A DNA stretch of 64,000 bases from contig NZ_CP125781.1 in NCBI RefSeq assembly GCF_030053895.1, positions 3,348,001 to 3,412,000 on the forward strand, read 5' to 3'. The stretch comes from Trabulsiella odontotermitis. Its GTDB lineage: Bacteria; Pseudomonadota; Gammaproteobacteria; Enterobacterales; Enterobacteriaceae. Numbering within the stretch: the first letter of the stretch is position 1; each line of letters begins with the position of its first letter. The notes under the pieces were generated by a model, which searched no databases, was not told where the DNA came from, and was given only the letters and a program-made list of their open reading frames with translations. This document shows, one piece after another, positions 8,171-16,223 of this stretch. Position numbers and translations under genes: made by a program.

Positions 8171-9133
8171 TCACGCCACCCGCACCACCTGCGGGTCAAA
8201 ATAGCTCGGTGCCGCCATGCCAGGAATATACTGGTCGGAAATAAAGATGCGACAGCGCTCGGCAAAGGCGTTCACCACCATTGAATGCTGCGTATGGGCG
8301 ACGGTCGCGTAACCGAGTTGCATCGGCCTGTTCACCCCCGCCAGCCGCACGCGGATCAGGCGTTTGCCATCCTGAGACAGATGCGCTTTTGGCCGCACGT
8401 TGGCGATACCAAATCCCACGCCGTTTGCCACCATCGCGCGCACCACTTCCATATTGCCGGAACGCATCACCACATTCGGCGTGACGCCCGCTTCGCTAAA
8501 GAGTCCAAGGAAATATTCACGGCTCCACGGCATATCCAGTAAGACCATCGGCATCGTCGCCAGCTCCTGAATCGTCACCGCCGATTGCGTGGCAAGCGGA
8601 TGATGTTCACCCACCATCACATACGGCGGCAACTGCGCCAGCGAAGTAAAGGCGATGTCATTAGCCGGGACTAAATCATACGTCAGGGCGATGTCGATAT
8701 CGGCTGAGCGCAGTTGTTTCAGCAACTGTTCATGGTTGCCTTCCACCAGCGTAATGCGCACGCCGGGAAACGCGCGGCCAAAGCCGAACACCAGTTCTGG
8801 CGTCAGCATGGGAGCCAGCGTATCCAGACAGCCCACGCGCAGCGGGCCGCGCACGTTGTTCATCGATTCCGATGCGATCGTATAAAGGTTCAACATCTGT
8901 TCCAGAATAAGCTTCGCCTCTTTCAGAACCTGATGACCGATAGCGGTCAGCGACACGCCCTGCGCGTGATGACGCACAAAGAGCTGTACGCCAAGTTCAG
9001 ATTCGATATGGGTGATGGCAGCAGAGATCGACGGCGATGAAACGTGGATGCGTTCTGATGCGCCAATAATGCTTCCGGCTTCTCCGGACGCGACAAAGTA
9101 TTCCAGCTGACGCTGGGTTATGCGACTGAGCAT
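8171..9133 (-). CDS. LysR-family transcriptional regulator
   Basis: A 320-residue LysR protein: N-terminal winged helix-turn-helix (residues about 5-63, with SGSIIGASERIHVSSPSIS) and a C-terminal periplasmic-binding-like effector domain. It lies between the two halves of the catabolic cluster and divergent to the binding-protein gene, so it is the probable activator of uptake and breakdown, with the pathway compound as likely inducer. The 286-bp gap on its 5' side contains two perfect inverted repeats that could be its operators. Confidence 0.9.
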   Translation of the reverse strand: MLSRITQRQLEYFVASGEAGSIIGASERIHVSSPSISAAITHIESELGVQLFVRHHAQGVSLTAIGHQVLKEAKLILEQMLNLYTIASESMNNVRGPLRVGCLDTLAPMLTPELVFGFGRAFPGVRITLVEGNHEQLLKQLRSADIDIALTYDLVPANDIAFTSLAQLPPYVMVGEHHPLATQSAVTIQELATMPMVLLDMPWSREYFLGLFSEAGVTPNVVMRSGNMEVVRAMVANGVGFGIANVRPKAHLSQDGKRLIRVRLAGVNRPMQLGYATVAHTQHSMVVNAFAERCRIFISDQYIPGMAAPSYFDPQVVRVA

Positions 9134-9419
9134 GCAGGTTCTCCTGAGATTGCCGGCGCGATCATGTCGCGCCAGTCATTCTAATAGTGCAGATCCTCCT
9201 GCACTTATCATGCCAGATTTCAAATTGCAGCATAATCGCCTGGCCTGATGAGGACTCTCCTGCGTCAGAAATCCTGATGCAACGACGAGGAAAAGGCTGT
9301 TTTACGGAATTCTCTCACCGCGGCATTATCGATTTCACACCAGGGAACACCGTTTGCACCCCTTTGGCGCGCCGGGTTTCAGATTGCTACACCAGTCATT
9401 TCAATATGGGGATAAGAAT
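9134..9419. promoter_or_regulatory. LysR/binding-protein divergent control region with two inverted repeats
   Basis: This 286-bp gap separates the LysR start and the solute-binding protein start. Two perfect inverted repeats are visible: GGCGCGA-N5-TCGCGCC at 9155-9173 and AGTGCAG-N6-CTGCACT at 9186-9205. They are 13 bp apart, just upstream of the LysR gene, as expected for autoregulating LysR sites. The remaining 200 bp toward the transporter gene show no further strong motif. Confidence 0.45.
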
Positions 9420-10451
9420 ATGTCGCGTAAGATTTTTGCCTTAACGTTGTTGACCACGATGGTGTTAAGCGCAGGAAATGCAATGGCCGCCGACAAGCTG
9501 ATTGTCAGCACCTGGGGCGGCGGTTTTAAAGATCTGATCGATGAGACCATTGCAAAAGAGTTCACCAAAGAAACCGGCGTAGAAGTCCAGTTTGTTACGG
9601 GTGGCACCATTGATCGTCTTAACAAAGCCAAACTGGCTGGCGGCACGCCTGAAACTGACGTGACCTTTACCACCTCGCACGTGGGTTTTCTGTACGCCAA
9701 CTCGGGCCTGTTTGAAAAACTCGATATGAGCAAAATCCCGAATGCCGCGAATCTGGTGCAGCAGGCGAAAGTCAGCCCCTGGCACCTCGGCGTATGGGGC
9801 TACGTTTACACCATCGGCTATCGTCCGGATCTGGTGCCAAAGGGCGAAACCTTTGAGAGCTGGAACGATCTGTGGAAGCCCGAACTGAAAGGCATGCTGG
9901 CGCTGCCAGACTGGGATCCGAGCCATATCATCGCGGTTTCCGCCAGACTCTCCGGCACCGATGCCGCGCACTGGCAGCAGGGCCAGGCGAAGATGAAAGC
10001 ACTGATCCCGAATATCAAATCTTTCTATACCGATGATGCCAACAGCCAGCAACTGATCTCCACGGGGGAAACGCCGGTACAGGTAATGCTGTCGATGAAC
10101 GCTTACAACATGCTTGCTGAAGGGGTGAACATCAAACTGGCGATCCCGAAAGAAGGCGCGATTCTGGGCGTCGATACCGTCGGTATCAACAAAGGCACCA
10201 AACGTGCGGATCTCGCGTATAAGTTTATCAATATCGCCCTGAAGCCCGAGATTCAGGAGCAGGTGGCGAAGATTTATCACGGCAGCCCAACGGTCACCAA
10301 CGCGCATATCGATCCCGAACTGGCAAAACTGCCGGGCATGCTGACCACGCCTGAACAGTGGAATGCCACCATCAATACTGATCCGCAACTGCGTGCCGAA
10401 AAGACCGCAGAATGGCGTCAGTGGTTCTCTGAAAACATCATGTCTCATTGA
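9420..10451 (+). CDS. ABC transporter periplasmic substrate-binding protein, polyamine/PotD-like class
   Basis: A 343-residue periplasmic binding protein with a clear signal peptide (basic MSRK, hydrophobic core, cleavage near AMA-AD, residues 22-24). The mature part starts with DKLIVSTWGGGFKD and includes GVWGYVYTIGYRPD, typical of the PotD/PotF/spermidine-putrescine family, which also binds other small amines and amino-acid derivatives. It is the first gene of a unit with two permease genes 63 bp downstream. The ATG at 9420 follows a GGGGATAAGA ribosome site; an upstream in-frame extension lacks signal-peptide character. Confidence 0.9.
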   Translation: MSRKIFALTLLTTMVLSAGNAMAADKLIVSTWGGGFKDLIDETIAKEFTKETGVEVQFVTGGTIDRLNKAKLAGGTPETDVTFTTSHVGFLYANSGLFEKLDMSKIPNAANLVQQAKVSPWHLGVWGYVYTIGYRPDLVPKGETFESWNDLWKPELKGMLALPDWDPSHIIAVSARLSGTDAAHWQQGQAKMKALIPNIKSFYTDDANSQQLISTGETPVQVMLSMNAYNMLAEGVNIKLAIPKEGAILGVDTVGINKGTKRADLAYKFINIALKPEIQEQVAKIYHGSPTVTNAHIDPELAKLPGMLTTPEQWNATINTDPQLRAEKTAEWRQWFSENIMSH

Positions 10452-10514
10452 TTGACCGGGCGGCCCGCGGGTCGCCCATTTCTACCCGTACCACATTACG
10501 CAGGCAGCACGTCT

Positions 10515-11369
10515 ATGACGAGAAAACCGACATTTTTACCGTGGTTCATTATTCCCGCCACGCTGACCGCAACAGGGCTTTTTTTCGCCATGTTCGCTGT
10601 GATGCAGTTCAGTGTGCGCGCTTATATTCCCGGTTCGCTCGACGTGGGCGGATTTACACTGGCGAACTTCAGCGGATTGCTTAAAAGCATCTATGCCGGT
10701 GCTTTTATTAACACCGTCATGCTGAGCGCCAAAACCGCGGTCTTCGGCCTGTTGATGAGTTATCCGCTGGCGTATGCCCTGGTGCGCACCCGCACGACGT
10801 GGATCAAATCCACGATTTTGATTATCGCGATTACGCCGCTGTTTCTCGGTGAAGTCGTGCGCACCTATTCATGGATTATCGTGCTGGGGAACAGCGGCTT
10901 CCTGAATAGTCTGTTGCTGGCGTTGGGCATCATCTCAACCCCCATTCAGTTTATGTTTACACAAACTGGCGTGGTGTTGGCGCTGGTGCATGTCACTATG
11001 CCGATCATGGTGTTGATGCTGGCGACCGCGTTGTCACACATCAACCCGGATTACGAGAAAGCCGCCACCAGCCTCGGCGCAGGCCCGATCCGCACCTTGC
11101 TGACCGTGACGATCCCACTGTCGCTCCCCGGTATTATCGCCAGTCTCACCACCGCTTTTGCCTGGACCTTCAGCGCTTTCGCCACCCCACAACTCATTGG
11201 CGGCGGACGCGTCAGTACCGTGGCGACCATGGTTTATCAACTGGGCTTTTCGTCGATGAACTTTCCGTTCGCCGCGGCCCTGAGCATTGCCGGTTTAGTC
11301 CTGACCATTCTGGTGCTGATGGCGCTGAAACGCATGACACGATTCCTGCACGCAATGGGAGATCATTAA
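10515..11369 (+). CDS. ABC transporter permease, PotB-like
   Basis: A 284-residue inner-membrane protein with about six predicted hydrophobic segments and the EAA loop (YEKAATSLGAGPIRTLLTVTIPL) that docks to the ATPase. It forms the membrane channel with the next gene product. An in-frame TTG at 10452 would add 21 residues without any family similarity, so ATG 10515 is preferred. It ends 1 bp before the next gene, showing tight coupling. Confidence 0.9.
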   Translation: MTRKPTFLPWFIIPATLTATGLFFAMFAVMQFSVRAYIPGSLDVGGFTLANFSGLLKSIYAGAFINTVMLSAKTAVFGLLMSYPLAYALVRTRTTWIKSTILIIAITPLFLGEVVRTYSWIIVLGNSGFLNSLLLALGIISTPIQFMFTQTGVVLALVHVTMPIMVLMLATALSHINPDYEKAATSLGAGPIRTLLTVTIPLSLPGIIASLTTAFAWTFSAFATPQLIGGGRVSTVATMVYQLGFSSMNFPFAAALSIAGLVLTILVLMALKRMTRFLHAMGDH

Positions 11370-11370
11370 T

Positions 11371-12189
11371 ATGACCCGTTCGATGAACGATAAACTGACA
11401 ACGCTGGCAGGCCGCCTGCTGGTTGCCGCGATTCTGATCTTTGTCATGCTGCCGACCATCGTGGTGTTTATCTCCTCGTTCAGCAGCACCGCCGTGTTGT
11501 TCTTCCCGCCGAAAGGCTGGTCGCTGCGCTGGTTCGAGCGTGCGGTGAATTACGATGATTTCCGTCACGGCTTTTACTCCGGGCTGATTGTTACCGCATG
11601 GGCATCGTCGCTGGCAGTGATCATCGGGACGACGCTGGCGATTGCCATTGAGCGCTATTCCTTCCCGTACAAGCAGGTGCTGGAAGGGGTTCTGATGTCG
11701 CCGCTGTTCATCCCGCACTTCACGATTGGCCTGGGCCTGTTGATGCTGGTATCGCAACTCAATCTGGGGCGCGGTTATCCGCTGGTGATTTTCTGCCACA
11801 TCGTTCTGGTACTGCCGTTTGTGCTGCGCAGTGTTTACGTGTCGCTAAAAAACCTCGAACAGCGCATTGAGCTGGCGGCGGCAAGTCTCGGCGCTTCGCC
11901 ACTGCGCGTGGTGTGGACCATCACCGTGCCGCTGATTTTGCCAGGCCTCTTTGGCGGCTGGCTGTTTGCGGCGATCCTCTCCTTTAATGAATTTACCGCG
12001 TCGCTGTTTATTACGACGCAGACAACACAGACCTTACCGGTAGCGATGTACAACTATGTCCGTGAATTTGCGGACCCGACACTGGCAGCCCTGTCAGTCA
12101 TTTATATTGCTGTCACCGCCGCGATGTTAATTATCGCCAATAAGTTTTTAGGTCTGGGGAAAATATTAAACGTTGAAGCCAGACATTAA
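11371..12189 (+). CDS. ABC transporter permease, PotC-like
   Basis: The second permease of the importer has 272 residues, about six transmembrane segments and the EAA motif LAAASLGASPLRVVWTITVPL. It pairs with the 10515-11369 product, and the ATPase is encoded 6 kb upstream, so ATPase and channel genes are split across the LysR gene. It starts immediately after the first permease gene. A 91-bp AT-rich gap with no obvious terminator separates it from the flavoprotein gene, which may be read through. Confidence 0.9.
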   Translation: MTRSMNDKLTTLAGRLLVAAILIFVMLPTIVVFISSFSSTAVLFFPPKGWSLRWFERAVNYDDFRHGFYSGLIVTAWASSLAVIIGTTLAIAIERYSFPYKQVLEGVLMSPLFIPHFTIGLGLLMLVSQLNLGRGYPLVIFCHIVLVLPFVLRSVYVSLKNLEQRIELAAASLGASPLRVVWTITVPLILPGLFGGWLFAAILSFNEFTASLFITTQTTQTLPVAMYNYVREFADPTLAALSVIYIAVTAAMLIIANKFLGLGKILNVEARH

Positions 12190-12280
12190 TTAATAGTGAA
12201 CGCCTGATTATCATTAATACGACACCCGATAACGCTTAGCGATGTAAATATCGAGGGTCGCTTATATTTAGAGGTTTAAC

Positions 12281-13537
12281 ATGTCAGCAGAGAAAATTAA
12301 TACCGTGATTGTCGGCGCCGGTCAGGCGGGTATTGCCATGAGTGAACATCTGGCGCAAATGGGGGTGCCCCACGTCGTGCTGGAGCGCAGCCGCATTGCT
12401 GAACGCTGGCGCTCAGAACGCTGGGATTCACTGGTGGCGAACGGCCCCGCCTGGCACGACCGTTTCCCGTCGCTGAAATTTGATAATATTTCCCAGCAAG
12501 CCTTTCCACCGAAAGAACGGATGGCTCAGTATTTCGAAGATTATGCGAAGATGCTGAATGCGCCAGTGCGTACCGGCGTTGACGTGCATCAGGTTACGCG
12601 TCTGGCAGGACGCAGCGGCTTCAGGGTAGTGACCTCTGCTGGTGATTTTGAGGCCGACAATGTGGTGGCCGCCACCGGCCCGTTCCAGAAACCGTCTTTT
12701 CCCCGGATCGTGCCCGAAAGCGCCGGGGTGCATCAGATGCACTCTTCCGTCTACAAAAATCCGCAGCAATTGCCCGCGGGCGGCGTGCTGGTGGTGGGCG
12801 CGGGAGCGTCTGGTACACAAATTGCTGAAGAACTACGTAAATCGGGCCGGGACGTGTATCTGTCGGTCGGCGAACATTATCGTCCGCCACGCGCTTACCG
12901 TAACCGTGATTACTGCTGGTGGCTCGGGGCGCTCGGACTGTGGGATGAAGTTAAAATAAAGCCGAAGAAAGAGCATGTGGCCTTTGCGGTGAGCGGTTAC
13001 GAAGGCGGTAAAACCGTGGATTTCCGCCGTCTGGCGCATATAGGTATTACGCTGGTGGGTATCACCAGAAGCTGGGATAACGGTGTGCTGAGCTTTGCCG
13101 AGGGTCTGGCCGAGAATATCGATGCGGGTGACAAAGCCTATTTTGACGTGCTGCGCGATGCGGATGCCTACATTGAACGCAACGGTCTGGATCTGCCACC
13201 AGAGCCGCAGGCGTGGGAGCTACTGCCGGATCCCGAATGTCTGCGTAATCCGCTGGCGCATTTAGATATTGCAGCGGCGGGCATTACCACAATTATCTGG
13301 GCGACCGGCTTTAAGTTTGATTTTAGCTGGCTGCAGGTGGATGCCTTCGATGAAAAAGGCCTGCCGTTTCATAAACGTGGTATTTCAGCAGAACGCGGAA
13401 TTTATTTTCTCGGCCTGCCGAATCTGGTCAACCGCGCATCATCCTTTATTTATGGTGTATGGCATGACGCAAAATACATTGCCGATCATATTGCTTTGCA
13501 GAACGCTTATACCGACTATGACCCCTACAGGATTTAA
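12281..13537 (+). CDS. FMO-like flavin-dependent monooxygenase/oxidoreductase
   Basis: A 418-residue two-dinucleotide-binding-domain flavoprotein. The FAD motif GAGQAG is at residues 12-17, the NAD(P)H motif GAGASG at 173-178, and the C-terminal ATGFKFDFSW motif is typical of the FMO/CzcO group. Members oxidise N or S atoms of small substrates, or act as Baeyer-Villiger enzymes. Its position after a polyamine-type importer suggests oxygenation of the imported amine as an early step, which would also explain a Rid protein in the same cluster. This linkage is inference. Ribosome site GAGG lies eight bases before the ATG. Confidence 0.83.
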   Translation: MSAEKINTVIVGAGQAGIAMSEHLAQMGVPHVVLERSRIAERWRSERWDSLVANGPAWHDRFPSLKFDNISQQAFPPKERMAQYFEDYAKMLNAPVRTGVDVHQVTRLAGRSGFRVVTSAGDFEADNVVAATGPFQKPSFPRIVPESAGVHQMHSSVYKNPQQLPAGGVLVVGAGASGTQIAEELRKSGRDVYLSVGEHYRPPRAYRNRDYCWWLGALGLWDEVKIKPKKEHVAFAVSGYEGGKTVDFRRLAHIGITLVGITRSWDNGVLSFAEGLAENIDAGDKAYFDVLRDADAYIERNGLDLPPEPQAWELLPDPECLRNPLAHLDIAAAGITTIIWATGFKFDFSWLQVDAFDEKGLPFHKRGISAERGIYFLGLPNLVNRASSFIYGVWHDAKYIADHIALQNAYTDYDPYRI

Positions 13538-13599
13538 ATAACCCCCTCAAACCCTGGTTATCAACAGGATCCGGGTCGTTACCCTGAGCGGCACCAAAA

Positions 13600-13681
13600 T
13601 TGCATGGTTCTGTATGAGTCACATAAAGATTTGTACAAACCATGCCCGTGGCGTGGCACCGTTCAACGTGAGGGGATAAGC
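13600..13681. promoter_or_regulatory. Palindromes upstream of the LuxR-solo gene
   Basis: The 144-bp gap before the LuxR gene contains an 8-bp inverted repeat GCATGGTT/AACCATGC (13602-13609 and 13638-13645). Inside it is a perfect 10-bp palindrome TTTGTACAAA at 13630-13639. Both lie within 80 bp of the start codon and could be operator sites for this gene. No regulator was matched. Confidence 0.35.
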
Positions 13682-14314
13682 ATGCCAGTTGAGATCAAGC
13701 GCCCTGGAAATACGGATTCGACCAGGCTTAAAGCAGCGTTCGCCAGGCTGTTTGCCCGGACGCAATCATTGGATTTTGATGCCGTGATTCACCACGCTTC
13801 GCCGGTTCTACGTTCGCTTGAGGGAGAACTGATTACCCCTTCGTTACTGGAAATGCGTAATGCACCGGCCGATATGCATCAATTATGGTGCGAACGTGGC
13901 TGTTATCAGGCCGATCCGGTGCAGCGTTACGCCTTGCAAAGTTGCGTGCCGTTGCATCTTCCAAATGGCGAATTTGTTACCCTGACAGGCATGTTAACCC
14001 GTCATTATCTGCACCCTGATATCAACGATACACTCGCCCGGATGATGTTTCTTGCACATCACTTTCAGGAGACAGCTTTTCCGCTGTTTGACGCCTCAAT
14101 GCGTACCTGTTGCCACATCCGGCTGAGTAACCGCGAGCGCGAGTGTCTGGCGTGGTCCGCCGAAGGGCTGACGGCAAAACAGATTGCCCGTAAACTGCAT
14201 CGCTCGGTCGCCACGGTCACGCTGCATCTGAACACCGCGGCGAAAAAACTCGGCGCGACGAATCGCGTACAGGCTGTCGTCCGCGCTATACACTACCGCC
14301 TGCTCGATAGTTAA
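13682..14314 (+). CDS. LuxR-family solo regulator with a shortened ligand-binding domain
   Basis: This 210-residue protein has a C-terminal LuxR helix-turn-helix (residues about 148-205, LSNRERECLAWSAEGLTAKQIA) and an N-terminal part like the autoinducer-binding domain. Family residues Asp78, Pro79 and Val80 are in YQADPVQRY, and PLHLPNGEF matches the usual PLHGPxGEF. Only about ten residues separate these two blocks; in full-length relatives about 30 more, including a conserved tryptophan, lie between. No luxI-type gene is in the window, so it is a solo. It directly precedes a proline iminopeptidase gene, the pairing found for plant-responsive solos such as PsoR, OryR and PipR. Start ATG 13682 follows GAGGGGATAAGC. 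Confidence 0.82.
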   Translation: MPVEIKRPGNTDSTRLKAAFARLFARTQSLDFDAVIHHASPVLRSLEGELITPSLLEMRNAPADMHQLWCERGCYQADPVQRYALQSCVPLHLPNGEFVTLTGMLTRHYLHPDINDTLARMMFLAHHFQETAFPLFDASMRTCCHIRLSNRERECLAWSAEGLTAKQIARKLHRSVATVTLHLNTAAKKLGATNRVQAVVRAIHYRLLDS

Positions 14315-14315
14315 G

Positions 14316-14335
14316 AACTAGCATTTTTACTAGTA
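14316..14335 (+). promoter_or_regulatory. lux-box-like palindrome upstream of the iminopeptidase gene
   Basis: The inverted repeat ACTAG-N8-CTAGT spans 14317-14334, immediately after the LuxR stop codon and 70 bp before the iminopeptidase start. A possible -10 (TACCCT, 14358-14363) would put the palindrome centre near -44, the place of lux boxes that overlap the -35 region. LuxR solos next to pip genes are known to act on such an element. Binding by this regulator is inferred. Confidence 0.5.
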
Positions 14336-14395
14336 TTCAGCACGGCCCGGGACGTTCTACCCTGAGAGCAGGTTCACTTCAAAGGAAAACGTCCT

Positions 14396-15285
14396 ATGTA
14401 CACCATTCGCGAAGGCTTTGCGCCCTTTCAGGGCTATCAGACCTGGTTTCGCATCTGCGGCGATCTGCATAACGGGCAGACGCCGCTGGTGGTAGCTCAC
14501 GGCGGCCCAGGTTGTACTCATGATTATGTTGATGCGTTTAAAGATATTGCCGAAACCGGACGCGCCGTTATCCATTATGATCAACTGGGAAACGGGCGTT
14601 CCACCCATCTGCCGGATGTCGATCCCTCATTCTGGCAACCTTCCCTTTTTCTTGCCGAGCTGACTAACCGCTCCTGGTTCTGGGTATTAATGAGGACTAC
14701 GCCTTGCTCGGTCAGTCCTGGGGCGGAATGCTGGCGGCGGAACATGCCGTCACGCAGCCGCCAGGTTTGAAAGCGCTTATCCTCGCCGACACGCCGGCAT
14801 CCATCGCACTGTGGATGGATGCCGCCGCCAGACTCCGCGCTGAGCTGCCAGCAGAGGTGCAGGCCACATTGCTGAAACATGAAAAAGCGGGAACGCTCGA
14901 CAGCGAGGAATACAAAGCGGCAAGCATGTTTTTTTATCAGCGCCACGTTTGCCGCCTTGATCCCTGGCCAGACGATGTCATGCGTACCTTTGCGGCGCTG
15001 GAATCCAATCCTGGTGTGTATCTGGCCATGAACGGCCCCTCGGAATTTCACGTGATTGGCACGTTGAAAAACTGGAGCATTGTTGACCGACTCGGGCAAA
15101 TTACAGCGCCAACCCTGCTTATTTCCGGGCGCTACGACGAGGCAACCCCGGAAGTCGTACAGCCTTTTATGGATAAAATCAGCGGCGCGAAGTGGGTCAT
15201 TTTTGAGAACTCAAGCCATATGCCCCATGTAGAAGAGCGGCAACGCTGTATGCAAGTCGTGGGAGATTTTCTGCAGGCAAATTGA
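14396..15285 (+). pseudogene. Proline iminopeptidase-like alpha/beta hydrolase, frameshifted
   Basis: Two overlapping frames together encode one alpha/beta hydrolase of about 296 residues. The first (from ATG 14396) carries the oxyanion motif HGGPGCTHDY and ends out of register at 14770. The second carries the nucleophile GQSWGG, the acid segment SGRYDEATP and the histidine segment SSHMPH, and ends at 15285. The register changes near 14673-14676: adding one base after cgc-tc would restore reading into LLVLGINEDYALLGQSWGG. So a one-base deletion is the simplest cause. The family removes N-terminal proline or other small residues. If the deletion is real, the enzyme is lost, since either half alone lacks part of the catalytic apparatus; a sequencing error remains possible. 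Confidence 0.82.
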
Positions 15286-15323
15286 AACCGCGTGATACGG
15301 GGATAACTGCGTTGACCTGGAAA

Positions 15324-15400
15324 TGGCACGCCCTACAGGATTCGAACCTGTGACCTACGGCTTAGAAGGCCGTTGCTCTATCCAGCTGAGCTAAGGGCGC
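15324..15400 (-). tRNA. argU: tRNA-Arg (anticodon UCU)
   Basis: A 77-nt cloverleaf on the minus strand, including an encoded CCA end. The D stem GCTC/GAGC, anticodon stem ACGGC/GCCGT with loop CTTCTAA (anticodon TCT) and T stem ACAGG/CCTGT with loop TTCGAAT all pair fully. It reads the rare codons AGA and AGG. In the acceptor stem the first pair is a G-U wobble (G1, U72), followed by six standard pairs. Its position next to the fim cluster matches argU in E. coli and fimU in Salmonella, where it supports FimY translation. Confidence 0.96.
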
Positions 15401-15439
15401 ACTGAGAAGTCGGGAACTTCGCGGTGTGAAACGCCTGGA

Positions 15440-15467
15440 ATTATACGGTCAACGCCTGCTGAGTCAA
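15440..15467 (-). promoter_or_regulatory. argU promoter
   Basis: On the minus strand there is TTGACT at 15467-15462, a 16-bp spacer, and a perfect TATAAT at 15445-15440. Transcription would start about 33 nt before the mature tRNA, at a GC-containing discriminator. The match is much stronger than for other promoters in the window. Confidence 0.75.
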
Positions 15468-15524
15468 TGGCTTTTCCCCCAACCCGGCGTTTCTGCTGTA
15501 CTGTTGCTTATTTGCTAACCGGAA

Positions 15525-16223
15525 TCACACCGCGCTCTGCTGACGCTTCAGCGCCATCGCCTGTTGGATGATGGGGATGGGCGTCAGCAGGTGCTGGCGC
15601 ATCCGTTCGCAGGCGAGGCTGGCGTCCCGCGCCAGTATCGCGTCGACCAGTTCCTGATGCTGGTCGTGCTTGTCTTCCAGCATTTCGACCGACAATACCG
15701 TTTCACGTAGCCAGATAAACCGGTAGCGTGCCGCAAGGTCAAACAACCTCTCACGCATCTGCAACAGATACTGCGAACCGCAGCCATCCACAATAGCCGT
15801 GTGGAACGCCTGATGCCGTTGGTCCCACGCTTCCAGCATCCCTTCACTGGCGTTGCTGGCGGAGAGTTTGTTCAGCATGTGCGCCCGGGCGAGAATTTCC
15901 GCTTCCCACGCGTCTCCGCCCCGCGCAATCGCCAGCCCCACCAGCATTGCCTCCATGTTGGCGCGCGCATCGAAGATATCAAGCAGTTCCGTCTCGGACA
16001 TTGGCGCGACACGGTAGCCTTTCTGATTCACCACGGTAACCAGCCGTTCGGCCACCAGTTGCGACAGCGCCTCCCGCAGCGGCCCGACGCCGAGTGCGTA
16101 ACGTGCGGTCAGCAGGCTCATCCGCAGTTTCTCCTCCGGCTGCCAGACACCGCGAATAATATCGTTCTTGAGCCGCCGGTAACCGTCAACCGGGACTGAA
16201 GGGATCGAGGCGGTTTGTCCCAT
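15525..16223 (-). CDS. csiR: GntR-family (FadR-type) regulator of glutarate genes, CsiR-like
   Basis: A 232-residue GntR protein with an N-terminal winged helix (YRRLKNDIIRGVWQPEEKL, residues about 14-80) and an all-helical FCD effector domain with metal-binding type histidines (RHQAFHTAIVDG). E. coli CsiR (GlaR) represses the csiD-lhgO-gab operon and is relieved by glutarate. Here it is the third gene after glaH and lhgO. Its ATG at 16223-16221 lies inside the end of lhgO, a 38-bp overlap, so translation is coupled. A longer upstream frame is only lhgO antisense-phase sequence without GntR similarity. Confidence 0.85.
   Translation of the reverse strand: MGQTASIPSVPVDGYRRLKNDIIRGVWQPEEKLRMSLLTARYALGVGPLREALSQLVAERLVTVVNQKGYRVAPMSETELLDIFDARANMEAMLVGLAIARGGDAWEAEILARAHMLNKLSASNASEGMLEAWDQRHQAFHTAIVDGCGSQYLLQMRERLFDLAARYRFIWLRETVLSVEMLEDKHDQHQELVDAILARDASLACERMRQHLLTPIPIIQQAMALKRQQSAV

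Noticed and set aside
14660..14710. Programmed ribosomal frameshift in the iminopeptidase gene
   Set aside because: No slippery heptamer or following pseudoknot is evident at the shift, and this enzyme family is not known to use frameshifting.
15324..15524. Prophage or integrative element inserted at argU
   Set aside because: argU is the DLP12 attachment site in E. coli, but no integrase gene or duplicated tRNA 3' end is visible on either side here.
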